Shown in pieces: positions 10,866 through 22,655 of a DNA stretch of 64,000 nucleotides (its first letter is position 1; every line of letters begins with the position of its first letter). The notes under the pieces were generated by a model, which did no database searches, was not told the origin of the DNA, and saw only the letters and a program-made list of their open reading frames with translations. The stretch is taken from contig JAIWWG010000103.1 in NCBI GenBank assembly GCA_025435555.1, forward strand, positions 35,522-99,521. Reading direction: 5' to 3'. Origin of the DNA: Chytriomyces cf. hyalinus JEL632 (Eukaryota > Chytridiomycota > Chytridiomycetes > Chytridiales > Chytriomycetaceae). The position numbers and the translations under genes were made by a program.

Positions 10866-13800
10866 ATGTCCCTCCGTCCAAAACGAATCGCGTTCGAATC
10901 GACAATGCCCTCTCTGCACTCGCAGATTACGCAGCTCTTCTCTCCCATGCAGGGTGACGCGGCCTTCATGGACCCCTTCCAGGCCGTCTACGATCTGTGC
11001 ACAGCATATCCAAAGCCATTCGATGACGCCCTGTTTGAAAGCCTGTCTCTATTTATTGCAGAATATGCAAGAGAGAAGCGGGAGGTGGGTGTGCCCTTGT
11101 TTGTCGCAGTGTTTTTGTTAATGCATTGATGCTGTTTGCCGCCAGAGCATCGCTGGCTCGCTCGACACCGTATCGGCGTATTCCCGCGAGTGGACGCACT
11201 TTACACATGCATCTCGATACCTGGACTCTGTGTGTGAGTACTTGAACAGAATCACTGCAAAGAAACGATCGACGATGCCAACACAGTCGCGCAGAAGACT
11301 GAATGCGAATGGATCCGTCAAGTTTGAGCGAATGCGGATTCATGCGGTGAGTATTTCGAGAGTTGTTTGTTTGTTTTCTGATCCCGGCATTTTCTTTCAA
11401 AACAACGCAGCTCGCGTTTCTGATTTGGAAGGAAACTGTTTTGATGGAAATCAAGTCGAACGCCGGAAACAGGCTTCTCAACCAAATATTCGACTTTGTG
11501 AAGAGAGACCGCGATGGGACTCCTTTGGTCGACAATGGCGTGATCATCAACACTGTCGAATCATTCGGTGCTTGTCTTTTTCCCAGAACTCACAGCTTAC
11601 TTTCGATTCTTGCTTACGGTGATCCGTTTTATGCCCCTCGAAACTTAGTCCAAATCTGCGAATTTGTTCCACAGCCGCTGCAGTTCTATATCCAGGAATT
11701 TGAACAACCCTACATCCAATCCACACGCGAATACTACATTGCAGAATCAAACACGCTGATTTCAACAATGACTATATCTGAATACATGAAATGCATATCG
11801 AAACGAATCTCGGACGAAGAGGAGCGTTCTTGCCGATTCTGCAATGAAACGTCAAGAGAAAAAGTGATAAAAGAATGTGTGTCGCAGTGTGTGACAGCCC
11901 ATAAAGAGAGACTCTATGACGCGTTTGCTGCGATGCTTAGGGACGAGAATCTTGGAGGTTTGCGCCGAATCTGTCGATGAGTTGAAGTCGGCTTAATTCG
12001 TACTTTTCAATTGATTCTCCAGACTGCACTCTTGTCTATCAACTCATGCTCAAGATTCCAGGCGGCATTCTTCCAATGCTTCAACTGTTTCAGAAGCACA
12101 TGTTTGACCTGGGAAAAGACATTGTGGCGCGACTGCGTCCCCCTGCTCAAAAGGTTCGACTTGCAACCGAGAGTTCGAATCCTGACAACGAACTTCCCCG
12201 TTTGATTGATCGCTCCATTTGGTGAAAACATTCAGGATCCACGCGATTTTATTCATGGCCTTATTGACTTGCACGGCAAATGGAGCGCTATTTGCGAAAA
12301 GACATTCAGCAACAACACAGCATTCGGTGCAGCCCTGGATAAGGTTTCCAAAAAAATCGCGCCCCTTATAAGTGGGCTGTACTTTTGTTATGATTGTCGC
12401 ACTCTAACCCCGTTTTTTGTTTTGAATTGATTCTCAGGGCTTCCGCCAAATTGTCAATGAATCCTATGAAAAGGCGGCACAGAATTTTCCAGAGCTTCTC
12501 TCTCGGTTCGCTGACTCTTTGCTGAAAAAGACACTCAAATCGCAATGGACTGAGGCGGAGCTGGAGGATAAAATTGGGAAGGCTGTTGAGTTGCATTGTT
12601 TCTGGGAGGTTTCTAATGCCACAAGTTAAACTTTGTTCATTCGCAACAGCTGATTCTGTTCAATTACCTGCAAGAAAAAGATGTTTTCCAGAAATTCTAT
12701 TCACGCATGCTTGGTCGCAGATTGTTGGGAAATCTATCTGCGTCCGATGATTTGGAAATGGCCATGATTTCTGGATTGAAGGTAAAGAAGCACATTGCGA
12801 ACTCCTGCATTCTTGCATTTACACCGTCTTGTTGATCCGGCAGAACGTGTGCGGTGTTGAATACACATCGAAATTACAACGAATGTTCACGGACATTACC
12901 TTGAGTCAAGATTTGAACAAACGATTCTCAACTTCTATGCAAAGACAAAATGTGAATCTAGGAGGTGCGGCAAAGGCAGATGTCATGATGCTGTTTTCTA
13001 ATCGGAAACATTTATTCCAGTTGATTTTTCCATTCTTGTTTTGACTGCTGGGTCTTGGCCTTCCATGCCAGGAGCAATTGATTATGACGTACCAGAGGAG
13101 GTTTGTATCGCCGTCGCTTTTTTGATGTTGTCTGTACTCACGAGTCCATGTGAACAATAAGCTCTTGAAAAGTGTGACGCGGTTTGGCGACTTTTATGGA
13201 AACAATCACAACGGGCGCAAACTATCTTGGATGTACCATTTGTGCAAAGGTTCTATTCTTTTTTTCCGCCAACAAATCAACATGTGAATTAACAAGAAAT
13301 GGGTTTTTTTTTTTTTTTCTTTTTGCAAAAGCCGACGTCAAGCTCACATACCTCGATAAAAAATACGAGCTGAATCTGTCTTTACATCAACTGTCGGTAT
13401 TGCTACCGTTTAACCAAGACACAATGTTGACACTCGGCAGCATTGTGGACCGTGTGAAAATCAAATTGGCGGATGTTCGAAAAATTATCAAGGTGAGCCG
13501 TTTCCGTTGAGCTGATTTCTTACAGTAGCAGTGCTGATTTTTGTGTTTTTTTTTTCAGCCCTTGATAGACCTTGAAGTTCTTGTCGCGACAAATACCCAG
13601 TTGGACGATTCCACAGAAATTAGCGTCAATATGAAGTTTTCAAAGTATACTTTTTGTTTTGCCTGCATTTTGCTTTATACTTTTGTGCACCACAACTGAC
13701 AAATGTCGATCATCCAAAAAACAGCAAACGGACGAAATTGAAAGTCAGCGCAGCAGCGCAGAACGAATCAACCAGCACGCAAGAAAGTGAAGTGACCCGC

Positions 13801-14110
13801 GCAGCAGTCGACGAGGATCGGAAACTATATCTTCAGGTTATTTTTTGAAGCCCAGTTATGGAACACCGTTTTTTTTTAGTAACCGGACCTCGTTTGCACA
13901 AATTTTTTCATAAAGGCCACAATTGTCCGCATCCTCAAGTCTCGGCGCGTGATGGGTCATAACCAGTTGATCCAGGAAGTGATTCAACTGTCAACGAGTC
14001 GCTTCATTCCATCGATTGCTTTGATCAAAAAGAGCGTGGAGCAGTTGATTGATAAGGGGTACATGGAGCGTAGTAAAGAGCGGCCGGATCAGTACGTGTA
14101 CGTTGCGTGA
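10866..14110 (+). CDS. cul1: Cullin-1 / Cdc53, scaffold of SCF ubiquitin ligases
   Basis: Fourteen exons assemble in frame to 775 residues, the usual CUL1 length: 10866-11084, 11146-11346, 11411-11957, 12023-12153, 12236-12343, 12438-12584, 12650-12781, 12844-12964, 13021-13100, 13162-13249, 13332-13492, 13559-13644, 13725-13836, 13916-14110. Cullin repeats fill the N-terminal half. The cullin-homology domain has [29 protein letters not shown] and [12 protein letters not shown], closest to CUL1 rather than CUL3 or CUL4. The C-terminal winged helix contains [17 protein letters not shown]; its Lys is the expected Nedd8 site. As the scaffold it would hold Skp1/F-box proteins at the N-terminus and Rbx1 at the C-terminus. 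It converges on dmc1, whose stop is 178 bp away. Confidence in family and exons is high. Confidence 0.95.
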
Positions 14111-14287
14111 TTTTACGCGGTTGTTTGCGTGTCTGTTATTTTTCCTGGATGGGGCAAGAAATAAAAAAGAATTCATTTGGAATTGAGTGTGTATTTTTTA
14201 GTTGATGCAAAGAAAGCATTTTGCGCGAAACATGGACAACAGCAACAGAATATAATAACAAAGAAAAAGAACACTCTGCATCAAAAA

Positions 14288-15390
14288 TCAACCATCTTTC
14301 GAATCGATAATACCGCCATCGGAAATGGCGTAAATCGCTTCAGCCTCTGGTACGGATCTTGTGTTCAAAAAAAGCAATTGAATGGGGTTGATGAGTGAAA
14401 AAAAAAGTTCCTTCAAGAAAAGAACAAAAAAAACGATCACTCACGGCGAATCCCAAATCTTGCAAATCCTACTCTCCCCACGCCCCTTACGCAAATACAA
14501 CCGCGTCGTACTCGCATGCGCCAACACATGTCCGCCAATCGGTTTCTTGGGATCCTGCACAAACGTCAACGAAGCCCCTGGATCCGCCGTCATTTGGTTC
14601 GTAATAAACACGGCCACATTGAATTCCTCGGCCAATTTCGTCAGTCTTGCGAGCATGAGTCCTAGCTTTTGTTGTCGTTCGGCAAGTTCACCGCGGCCAG
14701 AGTAGTCGACGCGGAAGAGGGCCATGATGGAGTCGACAATGATGAGACGGTATCCGCCTTCGATCATGCGGGCGCCGACTTCGACGATGAGGTCCTTTTT
14801 TTTTGATTTGAATGGAAATAAGCTTTCAAAAAGGGATGCATAGGGAAGTACGGTGAGCTTTTGTGTTCTTTTTTTTTTTTTACCATTTGCTGTTCACAGT
14901 TGTACGCGCGCGCAATGGAAATGTTTTCAAGAACTGCTTCAGGGTCCAGCTCGAATCGGTTGGCAATCGAAGTGATACGGTCGTCTCGAAACGTTCCTTC
15001 CGTATCAATAAAAATGACACGCCCAGATGCACCACCGCGATCGACGGGAAGCTGCGCCACGACGCAAAGTGTATGCGCAAGTTGAGTTTTTCCTGTCCGA
15101 AATTCGCTTGTTGTGGAAAAGTTTCAATCGGCTTGTCCCCCCCCCAAAAAAAAAAATGGAACTCACCCAAACGCCTCGGTAATACTTGCACTCTCAATAC
15201 CACCGTTTAAAATCTTGTCAAATTCTTTTGATCCTGTCGACAAACGAAACACGTGTCTTCTTCGCACACTAAGCTCGGTTCCAGTCACAAAGCCGTTTGG
15301 TAACAGCTTTGCACTGGCTTCCTTGATTTTTTCGACTTTTGCATCGGACATGCCCTTGATCTTGGAAAGGTTTCTGATCTGAGGGCATTT

Positions 15391-15421
<31 letters not shown>

Positions 15422-15874
15422 GGAATGTGTGTGCGTGTGTGCATGGGTTAGAAGTCCAGTTGTTTCATGAAAAGAAAATGATGAAAGCAGTACCGTCGTC
15501 ATTTGAACGCCCTAAAAGTTTTTTTCGTTTTTGTGGTCATGATTACAAAAAGTCAATAATAAGTCCACTCGTTGGGTTTGGTGTGACAAGCTCAAACAGC
15601 GAGTAAAAAAAAAAAAACACTCACGCGGACAGTTTGAATTCCCGCAGCCTTCAACTTCAAAATGTCGGCAACATTGATACCGCAGGTGGAAAGCGAGTCG
15701 ATGGACATGATGTCCTGTATGGGGGGGCGTGCATGAAACAAAGATTCTTTAAAAATGCTTTCTCAAGTTGAACCCTCGAATGCGAACGGGGTATACCTCC
15801 ATGACCTCTTCTTCTTCCTCTTGCTCGACGTCAGGGACTGCTTGTGCAGCATTGCGTGCTCGTTGTTCAGTCAT
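14288..15874 (-). CDS. dmc1: Meiotic recombinase Dmc1, with one extra base in exon 2
   Basis: Seven exons (15797-15874, 15624-15714, 15494-15511, 15167-15378, 14884-15106, 14445-14794, 14288-14357) give a 346-residue RecA/Rad51-family ATPase if one base is ignored. The Walker A motif is GEFRTGKT and Walker B is [35 protein letters not shown] and [12 protein letters not shown] identify Dmc1 rather than Rad51. It would form filaments on single-stranded DNA in meiosis. Exon 3 is an 18-nt microexon (GVQMTT). In exon 2 the minus strand has five T where four are needed (15658-15662) to keep [16 protein letters not shown] in frame, a single-base break in a homopolymer. Intron 3 holds a poly-G tract. 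Confidence 0.92.
15388..15441. repeat. Poly-T/poly-G tract and GT repeat inside dmc1 intron 3
   Basis: On the plus strand 13 T are followed by 23 G and then a short GT-rich stretch. On the transcribed strand this is a C-run followed by an A-run, lying between the 18-nt microexon and exon 4. Tracts of this length are difficult to sequence, so the exact number of bases is uncertain. Confidence 0.9.
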
Positions 15875-16126
15875 GGTGTGGTGGTTGGTGCTTTTGTTTC
15901 TGGGAAAGAGTTTGTTGAATTGAAAGGGAGCGGGGAGGGGGCCACGCGCATTTATACCCTTTTTCTGGGTAGCACTGGAATCGGACTTTTTTCTTTTTCT
16001 TTTTTTTTCTTCTTCCGTGTCCGAGTCTGTTTCGTGTCCGAGAGCACGCAAGAACAGTTAAAAAATAAATCCAAAATTTAAATAAAAACAGTGTCGCACA
16101 ACTTGCTTTTAATCACGCGTAATTCG

Positions 16127-17805
16127 ATGGCACCGCAACAACCGGCTGCCAACAACAGCAGCAGCAGCAACAGTCACAACAATGGGCCCATCGACTGGAC
16201 TCTCGGCGTCAAGATCTTTGAGCCACCGGCTGTGTCCCTGGCCAAGGTCGCAATCTACTCCCTGGGGGCCCTTCTCAATGTGTGGATCCTGCTTGCCCTG
16301 GCCTACGCACGCAGGCATGAGCGTATGGTCAGAGTGCGACTGGGTGAGTGCTCCTCTCTTGTATTGGGAGGGATAGACAGCGAGTCCATACACTGACTTT
16401 TTTTTGGCTCTCCTGAACAGACCGAACCATGGTCTTTATTGTGTCCATGTGTCTCCTATGGTCCATCGGGGCCCCCATTCGTTTCATTCTAACTGCCCAA
16501 TCCGGCCCAGAACTCGTCGAGATGATTGCGCTGTTTGACGCCCCTTTCGCAAGCAGCGTCGCCGTCCTCATCTTTGGCGGCAACCTCCTCCTCGCTCTCG
16601 AACGATACTTTATGATCAAACGAAACATTCCCATCGAAACCAAAAACTTTTACTTTTACGCAATCATTTCTGGAATGGGATTCTTGTGCTGCATCGTTGT
16701 GGGCGTGTTTATCAAGATTCAACCGTCCATTCGGAACCCGAACGCCCCAACAACTGCACCGTCGGCAGATGGATACATGCCCATGACTGAACCGCAGGCA
16801 ACGATTTGGACAACGGCTATGGGGGTTGCATTCGTGTCTACGTTGATTGGTGTGTCGAGTTTGTATTCATGGACGTATAAACAGTCATCAGAAATGCTGC
16901 GAATGGCTTTAGCCGATGCGAGTATGAAGGCGTTTCAAACTGCAGCGGATATGAGGTCCGATCAATCATTTACGCATTCTTCTTCTGAGCCTGCTCAAAT
17001 TGCGTCAGCATCGTCATCAACAAATAATTCAATACCGTACCTTCCGCATCCATCAAATCACAATGGACAGCGCGATGAGGAAGAATGGGAAATGCGAACG
17101 TTATCCCAGTTACCGAACCATCAGACGCCGTCGTGTCCCAATGATACAGGCGATGAAGACGCCTCTGTCGACATACCCTATAACGAGCTGAGCGGGCCAA
17201 GCGTCCATTATCCGAAATCGTCCGTATCCGTCACTGGCACATTTGCAGCTGCAGGTGGTGCAGTAACGAAAGCAGCCACCACAGCAACAACAACAGTAAT
17301 CGAAGATCCTCTCGAAGCCTTGGAGCGGTTAGAAGAAGCGCATCTCCGAGCCGAGAGGAAAATTCTTCTCTCATGCATACTCATGACGAGCACGTTGTTT
17401 CTGTGTTACGCTCCAACGATTCTATACGAATTCAGCACACGCACTCAATTATGGCCTAATCCACGGGACCCTCGATACACCACTTTTTACTGCGTGGCAG
17501 CTATATCACTGAGCTTTGATGTCGTCCTTTCTCCGCTCCTGATTTTATATTTTCGAAAAGATTTCAGAGACGCACTGATCATGTGGAAATGGCGCAAAGA
17601 GGATGAAGACTTTGTTGGGTGGCGAGGAGCTGGAGGTGGAGCGTTGCGGCGGCCGGGGGAAGCTGCACCATATCAGGCACCGCCCCCGCGGATTCGGAAA
17701 GCAGTGTCGAAGCATGGGGCGCAGTTGAAATTGTGGGATGCGCCACCTTTGCCGCAAGCAGTGGATGTGGGTGCGCCAGGGACAGCAAAGAATGCACGAT
17801 TTTAG
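16127..17805 (+). CDS. Seven-transmembrane receptor-like protein (7TM paralog B), 533 aa
   Basis: Two exons (16127-16343 and 16421-17805) join in TM-flanking loop 1 at ...VRLDRTM.... The core shows the same landmarks as the genes at 1365 and 18261: LGALLNVWI in TM1, LDR before TM2, LALERYF after TM3 (DRY-like), CYAPTILYEF in TM6 and SPLLILYFRKDFR in TM7. The loop between TM5 and TM6 is expanded to about 150 residues of Ser/Thr/Asn-rich, low-complexity sequence. The C-terminal tail of about 70 residues is Gly/Pro-rich and basic. The start ATG at 16127 is preceded by a 250-bp intergenic region shared with the divergent dmc1. Sensor function is inferred from topology only. Confidence 0.78.
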
Positions 17806-18260
17806 AAGCGTCAGCTGTGGGAGTCTTAAGACTGTTTGTTTTTGATGTATGTTTGTGGCATAATGTGGAGTGTATGGATGGAGTAAATTAAGCGAATCTG
17901 AATAATGGACGCAAAGATCAAGACTCGGTGTCTGTCTCATGGACATGACAGTCAGTATATGCATGCGTCTAAAGCAACAACAACAGGACATGACTTGGTT
18001 CAGAAATGCAACAATCCAGCATTGTTGTTGTGCGGGGGTTACTCAGACATTTTTTCTGATTAATAATGTTTATTATGCACAAGGGACATGAAATTGATTG
18101 GTTGGAATTCAAGATTTTTGCTCAATTTATTTTTTATTTTTTTACGGGATTGGGGATTTATTGACTTTTTGCCGGTGCGTGTGCCAGCTCCTTGTTAGCC
18201 AGTATCCCAAACCTACCTGCCAGTCAACCAACCAACCAACCACTTCAAGAGCAAGCGAAT

Positions 18261-19286
18261 ATGCATCCAGACACGGTCAACAGTCCCCTGCTGCTGGGCG
18301 TCCTGCTGCTTATCTACGGATCAGGATCCATTCTCAACCTGTCCATCCTCACAACATACGCCCGCCATGCCCCAAGTCTGCTCAAGACACGTCTTGATCG
18401 CATCACTGCCGCTCTCATTGCCATCTGCTTCATATGGTCCCTGGGTCGATCAACCATTGAAATCCTGATTGCCACCAACAAATCAACTCAAAGCGACCGC
18501 GTCGCAGCCTGCTTCACATCCATCGTCATGTCCTTCATCTTTGCCTTCAACTTTATTCTCGCAATGGAGCGCTACTTTTCCATCAAGGACATTAATGGCA
18601 AACCGTTTTACAAGGCCGTATACGTCTGTCTAGCGCTCTGTGTGGCTGCGCTTCTTGGGATATTTGCGACAAGCACCGCGGCAGATGGGATCCGCCCAGA
18701 CAACAAGCCACAAGCCATGATCTGGGACGTTATTGCAAGTGTTGGGTTCCTCGGAGCATCAACGGGAATGGTGGCTCTGTACATTGCCACGTATCGCTTC
18801 ACGACGCGTATGTTTGATGAAAGTCCACGAACGGTTGCATACTTTGTCAAGCAACCTCCACCTGTAGCAGTCGCGATCGTTGCCACGTCTGATTCCAATG
18901 CAAGTACATCCACCAGCAGCCCGCATCCAAGAACACCACGATTTGAACTAAACCGACTCCCAGCAACAACAATAGCGTCAAGAATCCTCGACGCCGAGCA
19001 ACTCGAACATGTCCGGATAAAGGCGGAAAAACAATTACTCGTAAACTGCATCATCATGAGTGCCGGTTTAATTATTTGCTATGCGCCCATCTTTTTCTAT
19101 CAAATTGTGCATGCCTTCTTGGGCATTCATACAGTGAATGAGGAGAACAAGGCGCCGCAAGGAGGGGATGTGTTTTATGTTTTTGGGTGTGTTGCCGTTG
19201 CGTTGGATGTGTTGCTAACGCCTGGGTTGGTGCTCTATTTTCGAAGGGATGTGCGGAAGCGAGTGTGTGTGTGGGCCAGCAGTTAG
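18261..19286 (+). CDS. Seven-transmembrane receptor-like protein (7TM paralog C), 341 aa
   Basis: A single-exon gene 455 bp downstream of paralog B on the same strand. It keeps the family landmarks: GSGSILNLSI in TM1, LKTRLDR before TM2, FILAMERYF after TM3, IICYAPIFFY in TM6 and TPGLVLYFRRDVRKR in TM7. Before TM5 a shared ADGIRP...PQAMIWD block parallels the other two. The intracellular loop 3 is about 90 residues and Ser/Thr/Pro-rich. The ATG at 18261 is the first in the frame. Tandem placement with paralog B suggests local duplication, though divergence is considerable. Confidence 0.78.
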   Translation: MHPDTVNSPLLLGVLLLIYGSGSILNLSILTTYARHAPSLLKTRLDRITAALIAICFIWSLGRSTIEILIATNKSTQSDRVAACFTSIVMSFIFAFNFILAMERYFSIKDINGKPFYKAVYVCLALCVAALLGIFATSTAADGIRPDNKPQAMIWDVIASVGFLGASTGMVALYIATYRFTTRMFDESPRTVAYFVKQPPPVAVAIVATSDSNASTSTSSPHPRTPRFELNRLPATTIASRILDAEQLEHVRIKAEKQLLVNCIIMSAGLIICYAPIFFYQIVHAFLGIHTVNEENKAPQGGDVFYVFGCVAVALDVLLTPGLVLYFRRDVRKRVCVWASS

Positions 19287-19362
19287 CGTGTAGTTTGCTT
19301 TGTATTGAAATGTAAAACTGAGTTTGAATCAAATCATGGATTATGTCATCATCTCTATTCTC

Positions 19363-20001
19363 TCATTGGAACAACAATGCAGCAAGCAGTCCAAATACGC
19401 TGAATGTGATGTGAAAACAGCGGCTTGACTTTGCAGTTGCCGCTGTCGCTGGCGATGTTGTCGCAGCGACTGTTGCGGTGCCAGTTGCACCGTTACGCCT
19501 GAAACAGAACCACCAAGAACCATCGGCGAATCATCTGGACTGCCCCCCTTCGCACAAACACGAACCATCCCCTTTGCAATCAAAATATTGTTAAAAGACG
19601 ATTCTTTCCCGCACTGCTTGATGGCGTATTCATAATGAGACACGCTCGCCGGAAGACAGAGACATTACAACAAGTCAGCGGCAGTTTCCATTTTGCGGAA
19701 CAGGTTTTGATGCATCCACAGTGACACCGCAATACACCAGTGAATAGTCCAGAATGTCACGAGCAGTGGGACACATGCCATCTACCAAGGTACCATTCGT
19801 ATCCACTGGGAGAATACATTGATTATAAAGCGGTTGCAAGCTTGCACGGGGTGCCGAATCCCTCGGAAATGCACTGATGGTCTGTGCGTGCACGTCGAGA
19901 CTGTCGGAGCCGCATAAGCAGGTGCTGGACTGTCAACAAGTTTCGAGGTTGGCGTTCATGGCGTGGGAGGCGGCCACGCAGGCTGTTGAGGATTCGCTCA
20001 T
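19363..20001 (-). CDS. Secreted Cys-rich, GPI-anchored protein; possibly a pseudogene
   Basis: The 3' exon ends in an Ala/Thr-rich linker followed by a basic residue and a hydrophobic tail (FSVFGLLAALLFQ), the classic GPI-attachment signal. An intron of about 84 nt (donor GTCTTT, acceptor TTTCAG) joins it to an exon with YAIKQCGKES. Further upstream an exon encodes a Cys-patterned region (STCLCGSDSLDVHAQ, then CILPVDTNGT and MCPTARDILDYSLVYCGVT), similar in style to CFEM-like surface proteins. One in-frame TGA interrupts the Cys block near 19932. Either an intron boundary was missed or the gene is broken. The exact exon chain upstream of 19600 is uncertain, and no signal peptide was found. 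Confidence 0.45.
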
Positions 20002-20180
20002 GGTTTTGGTTTTGAATGCAATTAGGGTGTGGCACTTCTTCAAGCTATTGGCATTTTCCCAACTCTATATGACAAACGATGGATTTAACTGAGACTAAGA
20101 GCCTTGGGAAGATGGGGGAAGCAAGTGTGGATCATCTGTAAATCGCGAATAAAAAATACAACCCCTTTGAAAAAAAGTAC

Positions 20181-22523
20181 ATGACTCTGCTTCTCGGCAT
20201 TTCGTCCGCGGTGCTTCTGCTGGCATATTTCAACCTTGCAGCTACAGTAGCAGCGATTGCCTCATATGATTCAGGGATGAGTGTTGGCCTGGCTGAGCGT
20301 AGCGTTGATCACGACGGGAATGGAATCACGTTTCCGACCACCATGATCCCGCTAGTCCAAGGCCAATCCTACGTCTGCACCTTTGTCACTGGCTCACCTG
20401 TTCAATGGGGAACAATCAGCATAGACCTGTACAATGTCGCCGTGAGTTTTATTTACGCGCCCAGCCATCCCTGTCGAGAAAACGCGAAAAACTTAAAAAT
20501 CTAATCATCAAAACTGCTTTTTTCAGGACGATGAATACTTTTTAACAAATATCGCCAGAATCGATGCTTCACAAGCTCTTAATCCCATTAATCCGTTGAC
20601 TGGGAGTATCCCGTTCACGGTTCCCACTTCCGTTGGGACAGGGCCATTGTACGTGTTCAAGGTTTCTGGAATTGATCTTGCGACTGGAAATACTGTCACG
20701 CTGCCCAGGTCTTCTCTGTTTTCAATCACGAATCCTTATGCGGGCGAGTTTAGTCTGTTGGGTTGCCCATGTTCATATCTGATGATTGTGAACAGGGACC
20801 ATTGATCACCCAAGCTCGAAAGATATTTGGTACACTGGCCAGAATGTCAGGATCGAATTTTCGTTGGGAAATGCTTTCGCAATCAGTGGCGCTTCAACGT
20901 AAGTTATCTGTGTACAAACGTTGACTACATCGCCTTTAATAAACCTCCCAACAGCCTACGCGTTGAAATGGCGTCTTCAGATTACTCTGAAGTATACACT
21001 GTTCTCGCATCGTCGCCCATTTCCGCAGCAATGCTTTCTGGAGCCCCGGGCACAATATTCTTTAACGTTCCCAGCTCGTTTAAAAAGGCAACGGTGAGTG
21101 GAATGCATGGTTCCATCGTCCGGCTCAGTCCCTGATGCATCATATGTTTTTCTTATCCTCGTAGTCGTACTTTGTGCGGCTTTCTCCAAACGACGGAACA
21201 TTCGGAAAAGCACCATCATCAAAGCCCGGACTTCTCTCCTCGAAATTATCACTGCCATCGCCAGCGTAAGTACCGGAACGCGCATTGAAAAAAAAAAAAG
21301 AAAAAGCGAAATATCTATACTCACCATCAATTCTTTCCCAACAGCTTCACAATCTTTGCATCCGGGGGTGCCCTTCAAAACTCGTACCTCACAATAAACG
21401 TCACAACAGCCGAACAAACCGTCCCACAACCGCAATCTCAACCCATCGAAACGTACGCTGGATCACTGGTCAAATTCTCGTGGAACTACGCATGGAAACC
21501 ACCGGTCCTGTTTTGGAACATTGACTTGTACTCTGTCGGCGAAAGTTCCGCTTCGTTCACGGGCGCAAATTTAGTTGAGAATATTGCAAATAGTAAAGAA
21601 AACGCGTTTGAATGGACGATTGGGGATTCGATTCCTTCGGGCGCTTATTATGTGCGGATTTGGGGGATTTCGCAGGGAGCCAGTGCGGAGGGGACGGCGC
21701 CGATTAGTGCTGTTAGTGTGGTGTTTACGGTCACGAATTCGGCGACTCAGCCTGCGCTTAAGTTCTCTGCGTTGGCTGCGAACCCGTGGAAGTATGTTAC
21801 AGGGTGTTGTTTGTTAGGTGTGTTATTTCTCGACCTTACGACCTAATCACAGCGCTGGATGTCGAGCAAACGTGACTTGGACCATCACAACGCAAGCGGG
21901 CTCCGTTCCGCTCAATGGATGGGTCATTGATTTGATGAGAAACTCTCGTAAGTCAAAACTTTGCTGCTTTGGACATGACTTTTTTTTATTTATCGTCCTC
22001 TATACTATCAGTTCCTTACAAACTCGTGCAAACTCTCACACCCGACCCTTTACCCCCAACCACGCAATGGACTCTCGTACGCATCCCGGAAGACCTCGTC
22101 ATCAGGTTCCACCTCCACCCTACAACAAAAAAAAAAAAAAAGGAAACAAAAACTCACACCCTTTCTCCTAAACACAGCAACGATTACTACATTCGCGTAC
22201 GAGCAATCCTCGACCCATCCTCATACCCAAACCAAGACGTTGGCTCTCTAACCCCGTTCTTTAAAGTCCTCGCAGCGCCGACAGACAGACGTACACTCAA
22301 CACGACGTGTATTGCACAGTTCCCAGGTACACCGCGTGTGACTGTGACTACAAAGAGTGTTAGCACTACGGCGAGGAGTGGTGGGAATCGTACGAGAACT
22401 TCGGTAAAGTTGGATGGAAATAGTAATCCGAATCCGTTTGGGAACCCGAGTTCGGCGAGGAGTTTAAGAGAGTGTGTGGAGTGGGTTGTGGTTGGTGTTT
22501 TGGGGATGTTGGTTTCTGTTTGA
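20181..22523 (+). CDS. Secreted GPI-anchored protein with Kre9/Knh1-like domains, 603 aa
   Basis: Nine exons (20181-20441, 20527-20752, 20796-20898, 20955-21093, 21165-21265, 21345-21791, 21853-21947, 22012-22105, 22178-22523) stay in frame. A hydrophobic signal peptide covers residues 1-27. The body has at least three repeats of a beta-sandwich unit, each with a [Y/W]xxG-xx-V-x-[F/V]-x-W/F start, a V/I-x-I-D-L-Y strand and, clearest in the third, FEWTIGDSIPSGAYYVRIWG, which recalls the Ser-Thr-rich GPI-anchored family (Kre9/Knh1-like). The C-terminus ends in a hydrophobic stretch (VEWVVVGVLGMLVSV), a GPI signal. A role at the cell wall is inferred from this family. The third exon's donor leaves a 43-nt intron and is the least certain junction. 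Confidence 0.7.
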
Positions 22524-22655
22524 GAAGGAGCGTCAACCAAACAACCCGTTCATATAAAACAAAGATAGACTCAATAAACAAGTTACAGCAAAACTGTGAT
22601 ATGTATTAATAAGATATTCAGATACAGAAGAGTCCCCCAACAAAAAGAAAAAAGT

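Noticed and set aside
12130-12205. Another GAGTTCGAATCC motif suggestive of a tRNA
   Set aside because: It lies in intron 4 of cul1 and has no cloverleaf potential.
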